Position numbers and translations under genes: made by a program. Source: Hymenobacter sp. BT559 (GTDB lineage Bacteria; Bacteroidota; Bacteroidia; Cytophagales; Hymenobacteraceae). Taken from it: 64,000 nucleotides of DNA. The stretch lies in assembly GCF_017571525.1 (NCBI RefSeq), contig NZ_JAGETY010000001.1:124001-188000 (forward strand), in the 5' to 3' direction. Below are positions 8,131 to 16,597 of this stretch, piece after piece. Every line of letters begins with the position of its first letter. Position 1 is the stretch's first letter. The notes beneath the pieces are model-generated. The model had not been told where the DNA came from and searched no databases. It saw only the letters and a program-made list of their open reading frames with translations.

Positions 8131-9915
8131 GTGGAGCCTCATTCACTACTTTTTTACGTGCTGGCGGCAACCTGCCTGCTGCTTGGGCTAGGGCTCTTGC
8201 TGATGACCGGGCGGCGGCCGGGCCACCGCCCGGCCCGGCTACTGGCCAGCCTCCTAGCCCCCCTGGCACTGTGGTTCACGGCCTACCCGCCGCTGCGCGC
8301 CGTGCCCGCCACCCGCGCCGAAGCCATCGTGCTCACGCCAGGCTATCAGCCCGACACGTTGCGCCAGCTGCTGCGCCGCCTGGGTGCCGGCACGCCCGTG
8401 TGGAGCTATGGCACCCCGCCCCTGGCCCGCGCCAAAGCGCTCGGCAGCCTGCTGGCGCTGGCCGAGCAGCGGCCAGCCCTGCGCCGGGTGCATCTGCTGG
8501 GCCAGGGGCTGCCTGCTGCCGAGCTACCCGCGCTGGGCTCGCTGGCGGTAGTGCCGCACGCAGCGCCCGCCTACATCGGTATGCAAGCGGCGGGCTGGAG
8601 CCAGCAGCTCACGCTCGGGCAGCGCTTCGAGGTCGAAGGCAGCGTGACAGGGGCTAGCCCGGCCTGGGTGAGCCTGCAAGCGGAAGGCGCGGGCCGCGAC
8701 TCGCTGCGGCTGCCCGCCGGCAATGGCTCTTTCCGGCTGAGCTACCAGCCCAAAGTGGCCGGCCTGGCGCGCTACGCCCTGCGGTTGCGGCGCGAGGGCC
8801 AGCCCACCGCCAGCGAGCCGCTGCCGCTGCAAATAACGCCCGCCACCCTGCCGCCCGTGCTGCTGCTAGCCGCCGTGCCGGGCTTCGAATTCAAGTTTCT
8901 GAAAAATAACCTGGCTGCTGCTGGCCGGGCCGTAGCCCTGCGTACTACTGTGAGCCGGGGCCTGGTCCAAACTGAGTTTCTCAACCAGCCGGCCCAGCCG
9001 CTCGACCGCCTCACCCCCAGCCTGCTGGCCCGCTACGCCGTGGTAGTAGCCGATGCCGCGACCCTGGCTAGCCTGCCCGCTGGCGAAAGCCAGACCCTGC
9101 GCGCCGCCGTGCAGCAAGGCCGCCTGGGCCTCGTAATACTGGCCGAAGCTACGGCCCTGCCCGCCGCCACGCCCGCTCGCACCGATTTTGTGGTGCAGGC
9201 GCTGCCCACGGCCGGCGCCGTAGCCCAGCCCCTCACCTGGCCCGATGCGCCTGCTCCGGTGCGGGCGTTGCTGCCGGCCCGGCTGCGGCCCGGCGGCGCG
9301 TTGCAACCGCTCATTACGGCGCCCGGCGGGGCAGTGGTGGCGGCTAGCCGGCGGGTGGGGCTAGGGGCTACCGTGGTCTCGGTGGTGACCGAAACCTTTC
9401 GCTGGGCCTTGCAGGGGCAGGCTGCCACATACAGTTCGTTCTGGAGCCAGCTGCTGACGGCGGCCACTCCGCCGCCCGCCCCGGCCGCCACCTGGCTGGC
9501 CCTTAGCCGGTGGCCGCGCCCGCAGCAGCCGCTGATGCTGCGGCTGGCGGGCGCCCGGCCGGCTAGCCTGCCCACCGTGCAGCCGCTGGCCGGTGGCCCG
9601 GCCGTGGCCCTGGCGCTAGCTCAGGATGCACGCCTGCCCGAGTGGAGCACCGCCGAGTACTGGCCCGCCCGGGCCGGCTGGCACCAGGTGCGCGGGCCGG
9701 GCCGCACGGTGCACAGCTTCTACGTGTACGACTCGGCAGCCTGGCGCGGGCCCGAGCTGGCGGCGCGCCAACAGGCGCTGGCCGCCCGCGCCGCGCTGGC
9801 TAGCCCTGCCCCAGCGGCCGAGGTAGCTACCGTGCAGCAGCCGTGGCCAGCCGGTTGGTTTTTCGGGCTGTTTTTGCTGGCGGCGGGCTTTCTGTGGCTG
9901 GAAGAGAAGCTCTAG
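8131..9915 (+). CDS. Membrane protein of the MoxR operon, unknown function
   Basis: This 594-residue protein starts at a GTG 51 bp after the DUF4175-like gene. It has two N-terminal helices (LLFYVLAATCLLLGLGLLLM and LLASLLAPLALWFTAYPPL), a periplasmic body of about 500 residues and a last helix (GWFFGLFLLAAGFLWLEEKL). This is the same topology as BatA-type proteins. The body resembles a class-I glutamine-amidotransferase-like scaffold with beta-rich inserts, but I see no Cys-His-Glu triad. It is the last gene of the operon and is followed by a strong terminator. I do not recognise a named family with certainty. Confidence 0.7.
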   Translation: MEPHSLLFYVLAATCLLLGLGLLLMTGRRPGHRPARLLASLLAPLALWFTAYPPLRAVPATRAEAIVLTPGYQPDTLRQLLRRLGAGTPVWSYGTPPLARAKALGSLLALAEQRPALRRVHLLGQGLPAAELPALGSLAVVPHAAPAYIGMQAAGWSQQLTLGQRFEVEGSVTGASPAWVSLQAEGAGRDSLRLPAGNGSFRLSYQPKVAGLARYALRLRREGQPTASEPLPLQITPATLPPVLLLAAVPGFEFKFLKNNLAAAGRAVALRTTVSRGLVQTEFLNQPAQPLDRLTPSLLARYAVVVADAATLASLPAGESQTLRAAVQQGRLGLVILAEATALPAATPARTDFVVQALPTAGAVAQPLTWPDAPAPVRALLPARLRPGGALQPLITAPGGAVVAASRRVGLGATVVSVVTETFRWALQGQAATYSSFWSQLLTAATPPPAPAATWLALSRWPRPQQPLMLRLAGARPASLPTVQPLAGGPAVALALAQDARLPEWSTAEYWPARAGWHQVRGPGRTVHSFYVYDSAAWRGPELAARQQALAARAALASPAPAAEVATVQQPWPAGWFFGLFLLAAGFLWLEEKL

Positions 9916-9941
9916 CGTACTAGCCATCGCATTTATTCAGA

Positions 9942-9973
9942 CTGCCTGCTTGTCCGAAGCAGGCAGTTTTTTT
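9942..9973 (+). terminator. Intrinsic terminator after the MoxR operon
   Basis: A perfect 10-bp stem (CTGCCTGCTT / AAGCAGGCAG, loop GTCCG) is followed by seven T residues. It ends the 1.5-9.9 kb operon. Confidence 0.9.
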
Positions 9974-10021
9974 AGGGGGCTATGCAACGGTTAGCTGGGC
10001 CTGCCGGTCAAGCCCTCAACT

Positions 10022-10041
10022 ACCGGAAACCAGCTTCCGGT
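10022..10041 (+). promoter_or_regulatory. Small hairpin upstream of the sigma factor gene
   Basis: ACCGGAA (10022-10028) and TTCCGGT (10035-10041) form a perfect 7-bp inverted repeat ending 17 bases before the ATG at 10059. It could be an operator or a leader hairpin. This is weak evidence from one site. Confidence 0.35.
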
Positions 10042-10058
10042 GCTTGTGCCGCTTGCGT

Positions 10059-10637
10059 ATGGCTACTTCTGTTTCTGCGGTTTCTGAGGCTCTGCTGGCG
10101 GCATGTCGCCGGGGCGAGGAAGCGGCGCAGTTTCAGCTCTACCAGCTGCTCTCGCACCAGCTCATGGGCGTGTGCCTGCGCTACTGCCCTAGCCGGGCCG
10201 AGGCCGAGGATGCGCTGCAAAACACGTTCGTAAAGCTCTTTACCCGCCTCGACCAGTACCGGGCCGAGGGTCCCTTCGAAGCTTGGGCGCGGCGCGTGGC
10301 GGTGCGCACTTCGCTGCACGCGCTGGCGCAGCACCGCCTGCGCTACCCTGGTGGCCACGGCCCTAGCGACCTCGACGACCTGCCCCCCGACTTACCCAGC
10401 CCCGAGCCCTCGGCCCTCGACGAGCTCGCCGTGGCCGACCTGCTTCAGCACTTGGCGGCCCTGCCGCCCGGCTACCGTGCCGTGCTCAATCTCTACGCCA
10501 TCGAAGGCTACTCGCACCCCGAAATCGCGCAGCTGCTGGGTATTGCCGAGGGCACCAGCAAATCGCAGCTGGCCCGTGCCCGCCAGCTGCTGGCCCAACG
10601 CCTGTGTGTAGCCAAACCCAAGCTCTGTCAATCATGA
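10059..10637 (+). CDS. ECF-type RNA polymerase sigma factor
   Basis: This 192-residue sigma-70 family factor shows region 2 (LMGVCLRYCPSRAEAEDALQNTFVKLFTRLDQY, about residues 33-68) and region 4 (LPPGYRAVLNLYAIEGYSHPEIAQLLGIAEGTSKSQLARAR). The recognition helix-turn-helix is near the C-terminus. I use the ATG at 10059; an upstream TTG at 10044 is in frame but unsupported. The stop overlaps the next start by four bases (ATGA), so it is co-translated with a protein carrying an anti-sigma-like N-terminus, the normal arrangement for sigma/regulator pairs. Its target promoters cannot be read from this window. Confidence 0.93.
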   Translation: MATSVSAVSEALLAACRRGEEAAQFQLYQLLSHQLMGVCLRYCPSRAEAEDALQNTFVKLFTRLDQYRAEGPFEAWARRVAVRTSLHALAQHRLRYPGGHGPSDLDDLPPDLPSPEPSALDELAVADLLQHLAALPPGYRAVLNLYAIEGYSHPEIAQLLGIAEGTSKSQLARARQLLAQRLCVAKPKLCQS

Positions 10638-12418
10638 ACGAACCGGTTAACCTTCCGCCCAATGCCCCCCGTGACCCGCTGCTGGATGCCCTGCGCGAGC
10701 GCCTGGGCGACTACGGGGCGCCCCCGCCGCCCGGCGCCTGGGCAGGCATCCGGCAGCGCCTGCCGGCCCCGGTGCGGCCGTGGTGGCGCCGGCCGCGCCG
10801 CCTGCTGCCCTTGCTGGCGCTGCTGCTCGGACTTACGGTCACGACCGTGGCCGTGCGGGTGTGGCGAGGGCCGGCGAACTTATTGTCTTCATTAACAACG
10901 CCGAAGCCCGAAGCCAAGCCTTCTACTCATAGCCCCGGCAGCATACAGGTTGCAGGGCCTTCAACTAAAGCAACGAGTCACTCTACAAGCCTTTCGAAAA
11001 CGTCGGCTATCATCCAAGGCAAGTGGAACCAGTCACGCAAGGCAACAAAAGGGCCGGCCGGGGATACTACTGTCTGCCGCTTAGCGACTTCTAACAGGTC
11101 TGCGAAGCGCGAGCCTCACGCAGCAGAATTAACGAACGCTTTGCCAGTCGCATCCGACGCTTCTGCTAGTACTTCCAGGCCTTCGGCAGCAGCCGCATCG
11201 CAGCCAACCCACGGTCGACGTCTAGTAAGCAAAGCAATTACAGCCAGGTCATTATCTAAGCCTGAAACCACAAATCGCACGATGCTCCCGGCGAGCAGGC
11301 AGCTAGCCCAGCGTTCGAAGCGTCGTACCAAACTGGCAGTAGCAGCTACTACCAGCTCAGCAGGGGCTAGTCGCTTCGTCGGAACCACTGCCGGGCGACA
11401 TGCGCAGAAACGCCGAGTGATTATTAGAGAACCTCGGGGCAGCTTGTTGGCTATTGCCAATCACCGTTATCAGCCAGTAGCTGCCCGGCCTCGCCAACGG
11501 GTGGAGCCAGGCTTGGGCCCAATGGCGCCCATTATTTTAGCAAAGCAAAAACGCTCTTTCGGACTAAGCTCCCCTCATCCACGCGCCGTTTCTACGCCCA
11601 GAGACCGTGTCGCGTCCACCCAGGCAATACAAACGGAAGAAGCCTTGCAGCCCGTTCGAGCCGCGGAGGAACTGGCGCTAAACCCTGTAGTGCTGCGGCA
11701 GCCGCTGCCAGCTTCACTACCGCCCCCTTTAGCTGGGCTGCCTGACTCCCTACCTCCCCCGCCCGCCTTGCGGCGCTGGGCACTGCTGGCGATGGCCGGG
11801 CCTACGCTTAGCTACCGCACTCTGGGTGCCACTTCGCCGCCTGCAACTACGGCCACCCGGCCCGATTTTGCCCACCTTGAGCGGCCGGCACTGGGCTTCG
11901 GGGCCCAAGTGCAGGTGCAGCGGGTGCTTTCGGGCCGCTGGGTGCTGGCCATGGGCCTGGGCTACCAGGAGTATGCTACACGCTTAGCGCTGCAAGTCCA
12001 TACTGACTCTACTGCCATGAGCGTGCACCAGCGCGATACCTACCGGCTGCTCACGCTGCCCATGCAGCTAGGCTATGCCCTGGGCGTGCCTCGCGGTCAG
12101 CTAGCAAAGGCGTTGCTTATGGGTGTCGAGCTAGGGTGGTATCAGGGTGGCCGCAGCACCGAAGGCAATGCCTGCGGCTGCGAGCAAACTACTTACGCCG
12201 CCAGTGCTAGGCCCTATCGGCCATTGACATTGGCCCTAAGCCTCGGCCTCGACCTGCGCTACCGCTTGGCTGGCCCAGCTGGGCGCTGGCGGTGGGTAGT
12301 GCAGCCTACTGGGCGCTATGTGCTCACGCCTTTTACGCAGGCTAATGTGGCGGGCTTCACCGCTCGCCAGCCCTTCAGCTTAGGCCTGCTCACGGGCTTT
12401 TCCTGGGATATCCGCTAG
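10634..12418 (+). CDS. Inner-membrane-anchored protein with C-terminal outer-membrane barrel
   Basis: This 594-residue protein has three parts. Residues 1-58 are cytoplasmic and anti-sigma-like (LLDALRERLGDYGAPPPPGAWAGI). One helix follows (about 60-78, LLPLLALLLGLTVTTVAV). Residues 85-360 form a Ser/Thr/Arg-rich low-complexity linker, visibly AT-richer than its neighbours. The last 205 residues are a PorT-like beta-barrel (LLAMAGPTLSYRTLG to FSLGLLTGFSWDIR). This architecture is known in Bacteroidota next to ECF sigma genes and implies one chain spanning the periplasm. It probably regulates the co-encoded sigma factor. The start at 10634 gives the ATGA overlap. Confidence 0.75.
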   Translation: MNEPVNLPPNAPRDPLLDALRERLGDYGAPPPPGAWAGIRQRLPAPVRPWWRRPRRLLPLLALLLGLTVTTVAVRVWRGPANLLSSLTTPKPEAKPSTHSPGSIQVAGPSTKATSHSTSLSKTSAIIQGKWNQSRKATKGPAGDTTVCRLATSNRSAKREPHAAELTNALPVASDASASTSRPSAAAASQPTHGRRLVSKAITARSLSKPETTNRTMLPASRQLAQRSKRRTKLAVAATTSSAGASRFVGTTAGRHAQKRRVIIREPRGSLLAIANHRYQPVAARPRQRVEPGLGPMAPIILAKQKRSFGLSSPHPRAVSTPRDRVASTQAIQTEEALQPVRAAEELALNPVVLRQPLPASLPPPLAGLPDSLPPPPALRRWALLAMAGPTLSYRTLGATSPPATTATRPDFAHLERPALGFGAQVQVQRVLSGRWVLAMGLGYQEYATRLALQVHTDSTAMSVHQRDTYRLLTLPMQLGYALGVPRGQLAKALLMGVELGWYQGGRSTEGNACGCEQTTYAASARPYRPLTLALSLGLDLRYRLAGPAGRWRWVVQPTGRYVLTPFTQANVAGFTARQPFSLGLLTGFSWDIR

Positions 12419-12421
12419 AAC

Positions 12422-12450
12422 CGAAGCAGACCGGCCGGCTGCTTCGATTT
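12422..12450 (+). terminator. Hairpin after the barrel gene
   Basis: CGAAGCAG (12422-12429) pairs with CTGCTTCG (12439-12446), followed by ATTTA. The T run is short, so termination may be partial before the lipoprotein gene. Confidence 0.5.
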
Positions 12451-12490
12451 AGGGGAAGCTTCCTCACATTTTCTCCTCTCCTGACTCACT

Positions 12491-13429
12491 ATGACTCGTT
12501 TAGTTTTTTTACTTGGCGCGGCTGGGCTACTGCTGGCTGCCGGCTGCCGTAAAGACGATTTGGTAGACTGCGCACCCGCCACGTCAACCTCTCATCTCTC
12601 CCTTGCCGATTTTACCCGGCGCAACAGCGTAATCTCCCAATCGTTCAGCTTGAAGCTGGACAGCAGCCGCACCATTACTACCGCGGGCAAGGCGCAGTTT
12701 ACATTTCCGGCAGCCAGCTTTTTGCTGCTTACCGGAGCCGTGGCGACGGGCACGGCACGGGTACAGATACGCGAAATCTATACGGTGCCCGACATGGTGC
12801 TGGCCAACATGCCCACCGATGTTGTGCGGCGTGGCGACATGCTGGTATCGGGCGGCGAGTTTAACATTCAGGTATGGCACAACGCAGAGCGTCTGCGCCT
12901 TGCTGCCGGGCAAACCGTTAGTGTCCAGTCGCCTATCCCGACAACCCAGGATACTACGCGCCAATACGTGTGGAAGCAGCCGGCTACTGTGCTGGCCTCC
13001 GACAGCGCCGGCTGGCAGTGGGCTAGTGCTCAGCGGGTGCAAAGCCTGCCCGGCCTCTACCGGGCCTCGCTGCCGCTCGATTCTATTGGCTGGTGGAACA
13101 TCGACCAGTTTTGGCACGCGTACAAGGTGGCCGGCGTGACCACCGTAACAGTGAAAACGACTGCCACGGCCGCTGGCGAAACCCGCGTGTATCTGCGGCC
13201 GGCAGGCTACAATGGGCTTATGAAGCTGTGGCCAAATACCACGACGGGCACCGATTGGCAGAAAAACGTGCCAGCCGGCGCCGACATGGTCGCCGTAGTG
13301 CTGCAGTCAGTCAATGGGCAGCTCTACTATGGCACGCAGCGCTTTACGGTCAGTACCGGGCTTACCGTCACCCCACCCGTCGCGGCCGTGAGCGAGGCCG
13401 AAGCTGTGCGGCTCATCCGGCAGCTATGA
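12491..13429 (+). CDS. Lipoprotein of unknown function
   Basis: This 312-residue protein starts with a lipoprotein signal (LVFLLGAAGLLLAAGC, Cys19 lipobox). The acidic KDDLVDC that follows is compatible with surface export in Bacteroidota. The rest is beta-rich: an early GKAQFTFPAASF block, repeated Thr/Val strands and a late KTTATAAGETRVYLRPAGYNG segment. It recalls carboxypeptidase-regulatory-like or ZU5-like beta-sandwich lipoproteins, but I cannot name a family. It follows the sigma/barrel pair by 72 bp and may belong to the same stimulon. Confidence 0.75.
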   Translation: MTRLVFLLGAAGLLLAAGCRKDDLVDCAPATSTSHLSLADFTRRNSVISQSFSLKLDSSRTITTAGKAQFTFPAASFLLLTGAVATGTARVQIREIYTVPDMVLANMPTDVVRRGDMLVSGGEFNIQVWHNAERLRLAAGQTVSVQSPIPTTQDTTRQYVWKQPATVLASDSAGWQWASAQRVQSLPGLYRASLPLDSIGWWNIDQFWHAYKVAGVTTVTVKTTATAAGETRVYLRPAGYNGLMKLWPNTTTGTDWQKNVPAGADMVAVVLQSVNGQLYYGTQRFTVSTGLTVTPPVAAVSEAEAVRLIRQL

Positions 13430-13452
13430 GCTTACTCGAAGAGGTTGACAAT

Positions 13453-13479
13453 AGGGCTAACCGAAAAGCCCTCCTTTTT
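13453..13479 (+). terminator. Intrinsic terminator after the lipoprotein gene
   Basis: AGGGCT (13453-13458) pairs with AGCCCT (13467-13472), followed by CCTTTTTC. The stem is short but placed correctly, 24 bp after the stop. Confidence 0.6.
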
Positions 13480-13577
13480 CTGCGCAGCATCCTGTTGATA
13501 CCTGCAAAGCCGCTCTAGGCTAAAAACGCACTTCTCGCTTCGTTGCCAGACCCTTTTACCTCTTTTCCTACTCAGCT

Positions 13578-14789
13578 ATGCCTCATTTATTTCCTTTTCG
13601 CTCAAGTGCTTGGCTCAAGCTTACTCTGGCCTTGCTACTGGTTAGCAGCCTAGCCAGCAAGCCACTGCTGGCCCAGACCATCTATGGCCTAGAAGTAAGT
13701 TATGGCAATAAAAACGTAAGTCTATTCTCCTTCAAGGCAGCAAACCCCGGCACTATTCTCACGCAGCGGCCTATTACGGGCGTGGCCCCAGGACAAGTGT
13801 TAGTAGGGATTGACTTCCGTCCAGCTACTGGCGAGCTGTATGCGCTCGGCTATGCCGCTGATATACAAGAGGCTCAACTATATACGATTAACCTAGCCAC
13901 CGCAGCAGCCACACCGGTGAGTGCCAGCAGCTTTGTACTAGCGCTAGGGGCAGGCACTACGGCCTTGGATGCGGCCCGCATTGGCTTCGATTTTGACCCC
14001 GTGGCCGACCAGGTGCGCATTACCAGCAGCGTAACGCAGGCTAGCTTGCGCCTATCGCCGGCCTCGGGCAATGTGGTAGCTGCTGATGCCGGCTTGGCCT
14101 ATGCTCCCAACGACCCTTATGCAGGTACTAAGCCTGGAGTAGGCACAGTGGCTTATACCAATTCGTACGCGGGAAGCCGTAGCACGCAGCTATATGCTGT
14201 AGATGAGTCGGTTAATCAACTGTTGCAGTTGGAGCCAGGTACTGGCGCCCTCCGAACGGTCGGGGCAATCGGCTCCTTCTCGTACGCCTACAACCCTAAT
14301 AAAGACCTTGATTTTTACTATGACCCCACCACATCGACCAACGCAGGTTATTTGTCCTTTTCAGGCAATGACCCTTCCGGCGGCTTTGCCACCCTGTACC
14401 GCGTAGATGTAGCTACGGGGCGGCCTTCGCTCATTGACTGGATTGGGCCGACCGGGGGACGTTACGAAGTGTACGACATTGCGGTAGTGCCCGCCGCCGT
14501 TACCTTGGCCACGCACCCAGCCGAGCTGGCCACCAGCCTCACGCTCTTTCCCAATCCGGCAGTTGGCACTGTCAGGCTGCGTTTTGAATTGCCCCATACG
14601 GCTCATGTGCAGCTCACTGTGCGTGATGCCTTTGGCCGCACTACTGATACGCTCGATGCAGGCTTGCTAGCCCCCGGCACGGAGGGCCTAACTTGGCAAC
14701 GCCGCCAGCTGGCATCCGGTGTGTACTTCTTTCAACTAAGCTTTGATGGCCAGCCGGCAGGCACCCGCCGGGTGCTGTTAATAGAATAG
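13578..14789 (+). CDS. DUF4394 protein with T9SS type A sorting domain
   Basis: This 403-residue secreted protein has a signal peptide (LKLTLALLLVSSLASKPLLAQ). A DUF4394 propeller-like domain follows at about residues 35-310 (IYGLEVS, VLVGIDFRPATGELYALGY, ARIGFDFDPVADQVRI, the family's repeated strand motifs). The C-terminal domain of about 80 residues starts LTLFPNPAVGTVRLRFELP and ends GVYFFQLSFDGQPAGTRRVL, the type IX secretion type A sorting signal. It is therefore probably exported through the outer membrane and attached to the surface. DUF4394 has no established activity. It is flanked by terminators on both sides, so it is its own unit. Confidence 0.88.
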   Translation: MPHLFPFRSSAWLKLTLALLLVSSLASKPLLAQTIYGLEVSYGNKNVSLFSFKAANPGTILTQRPITGVAPGQVLVGIDFRPATGELYALGYAADIQEAQLYTINLATAAATPVSASSFVLALGAGTTALDAARIGFDFDPVADQVRITSSVTQASLRLSPASGNVVAADAGLAYAPNDPYAGTKPGVGTVAYTNSYAGSRSTQLYAVDESVNQLLQLEPGTGALRTVGAIGSFSYAYNPNKDLDFYYDPTTSTNAGYLSFSGNDPSGGFATLYRVDVATGRPSLIDWIGPTGGRYEVYDIAVVPAAVTLATHPAELATSLTLFPNPAVGTVRLRFELPHTAHVQLTVRDAFGRTTDTLDAGLLAPGTEGLTWQRRQLASGVYFFQLSFDGQPAGTRRVLLIE

Positions 14790-14801
14790 CTAACCAGACA
14801 T

Positions 14802-14837
14802 AAAAAAGCCCTCCGTGCTAAGACGGAGGGCTTTTTT
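14802..14837. terminator. Bidirectional terminator between DUF4394 gene and proS
   Basis: AAAAAAGCCCTCCGT pairs with ACGGAGGGCTTTTTT-type sequence around a short loop. A tracts on one side and T tracts on the other make it work for both convergent genes. Confidence 0.9.
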
Positions 14838-14864
14838 AAGCACTCTCTACCATCCTAAACGCTA

Positions 14865-16340
14865 CTAGTAGGCCCTAGCAAACCAGGCGCGGCGCTGGCT
14901 GGGCCGGCCGGTCACGATGCACACGCCGTCCTCGTCGGGCTCGTTGAGGGGCAGGCAGCGCACGGTGGCTTTGGTTTCGTCCTTGATGCGCTCCTCGGTT
15001 TCGGAGGTGCCGTCGTAGTGGGCCACCACGAAGCCGCCTTTGCCGTCGAGCACCGCCTTAAACTCGTCGTAGGTTTCGACGCGGGTAGTGTGGGCGGCGC
15101 GGTAGTCCTTAGCTTTTTCGTAGATGTTCAGCTGAATGTCATTCAGTAGCTTATCTACGCTGTCTACCACGTCGGTTAGGGGCAACTGCAGCTTCTGCTT
15201 GGTATCGCGGCGGGCAGCCTCTACGGTGCCGGCGTCGAGGTCGCGGGCCCCGATGGCCAGGCGCACGGGCACGCCCTTCATCTCCCACTCGGCAAACTTG
15301 AAGCCGGGGCGCTCGGTATCGCGGCTGTCCACTTTCACCGAGATGCCGCGCTGGGCTAGCCCCTGCTGAATGGGCCGGATGCGTTCGAGCAGTGCATCCA
15401 ATTCGCCGGTCTTGTATATCGGAATAATCACGACCTGAATCGGCGCCAGCTTGGGCGGCAATACCAGCCCCTCGTCGTCGGAGTGGGCCATAATGAGTGC
15501 GCCCATCAGGCGGGTGCTCACGCCCCAACTCGTGCCCCATACGTACTCCAGCCCGCCCTCTTTGTTGGCAAACTGCACGTCAAACGCCTTAGCGAAATTC
15601 TGGCCCAGGAAGTGGCTAGTGCCAGCTTGCAGGGCCTTGCCATCCTGCATCAAAGCTTCGATGCAATAGGTGTCTTCGGCACCGGCAAAACGCTCATTGG
15701 GGGTTTTTACGCCCTTCACCACGGGCACGCCCATGTGCTCTTCGGCAAACTCGGCGTACACGTCGAGCATCTGGCGGGTTTCGGCCACAGCCTCGGTAGC
15801 GGTGGCGTGGGCGGTGTGGCCTTCCTGCCACAAAAACTCGGCGGTGCGCAGAAACAGGCGCGTACGCATTTCCCAGCGTACCACGTTGGCCCACTGGTTG
15901 ATGAGCAGCGGCAGGTCGCGGTAGCTTTGAATCCAGTTTTTGTAGGTGCTCCAGATGATGGCTTCCGAGGTGGGGCGTACAATCAGCTCTTCTTCGAGCT
16001 TGGCGTTGGGGTCAACGCGCAGCTTGCCCGGCCGGTCGGGGTCGGTCTGGAGGCGGTAGTGGGTTACCACGGCGCACTCCTTGGCGAAGCCTTCCGCGTT
16101 TTTTTCTTCGGCCTCAAACAGGCTTTTGGGCACAAACAGCGGGAAGTAGGCATTTTCGTGGCCGGTGCGCTTAAACATATCGTCGAGCTGGCGCTGCATC
16201 TTCTCCCATATGGCATAACCATATGGCTTTATGACCATGCAGCCGCGCACGGCAGAGTTTTCGGCGAGGCCGGCGCGCTTCACCAGCTCGTTGTACCAGG
16301 CCGAATAATCTTCCTGGCGGGTAGGCAACTTTTTGCTCAT
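14865..16340 (-). CDS. proS: Proline--tRNA ligase, archaeal/eukaryote-like type
   Basis: This 491-residue class II aminoacyl-tRNA synthetase charges tRNA-Pro. Motif 1 lies around [19 protein letters not shown], motif 2 is the [21 protein letters not shown] block, and motif 3 is near [23 protein letters not shown]. An anticodon-binding domain ([15 protein letters not shown]) and a C-terminal extension ending RRAWFARAY follow. There is no YbaK-type editing insert, which places it in the short ProS form used by many Bacteroidota. It is monocistronic, convergent with the T9SS gene and divergent from the Tyr/Gly-rich lipoprotein gene. The 257-bp divergent gap shows no clear promoter motif. Confidence 0.97.
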   Translation of the reverse strand: MSKKLPTRQEDYSAWYNELVKRAGLAENSAVRGCMVIKPYGYAIWEKMQRQLDDMFKRTGHENAYFPLFVPKSLFEAEEKNAEGFAKECAVVTHYRLQTDPDRPGKLRVDPNAKLEEELIVRPTSEAIIWSTYKNWIQSYRDLPLLINQWANVVRWEMRTRLFLRTAEFLWQEGHTAHATATEAVAETRQMLDVYAEFAEEHMGVPVVKGVKTPNERFAGAEDTYCIEALMQDGKALQAGTSHFLGQNFAKAFDVQFANKEGGLEYVWGTSWGVSTRLMGALIMAHSDDEGLVLPPKLAPIQVVIIPIYKTGELDALLERIRPIQQGLAQRGISVKVDSRDTERPGFKFAEWEMKGVPVRLAIGARDLDAGTVEAARRDTKQKLQLPLTDVVDSVDKLLNDIQLNIYEKAKDYRAAHTTRVETYDEFKAVLDGKGGFVVAHYDGTSETEERIKDETKATVRCLPLNEPDEDGVCIVTGRPSQRRAWFARAY

Positions 16341-16597
16341 AATTGCATCTAAAGACCAGCAGCCGGGGCTAGCCGACTGTGGTATGGGTTTTGTATCAGT
16401 AACTTTATCGGGGAGGCACCGTTTTGGGGCGAAATTACGTTATAGTAGTGCGCGCCCGCGCGGAGGGCTTCAGATTTAGAGTTGAGCGGTATCTTTTCGG
16501 GCCAGTTGCCAGGCCCTGGTGTTCACCTAGCCTCCATTCGCTACGCAGTTATTTTACTAACCCACTCAGCCCCGCGCTGACTTCTCATTTTTCAGCC

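Noticed and set aside
15483..16352. A 289-codon plus-strand frame opposite proS
   Set aside because: It is antisense to a conserved tRNA synthetase with no recognisable domain.
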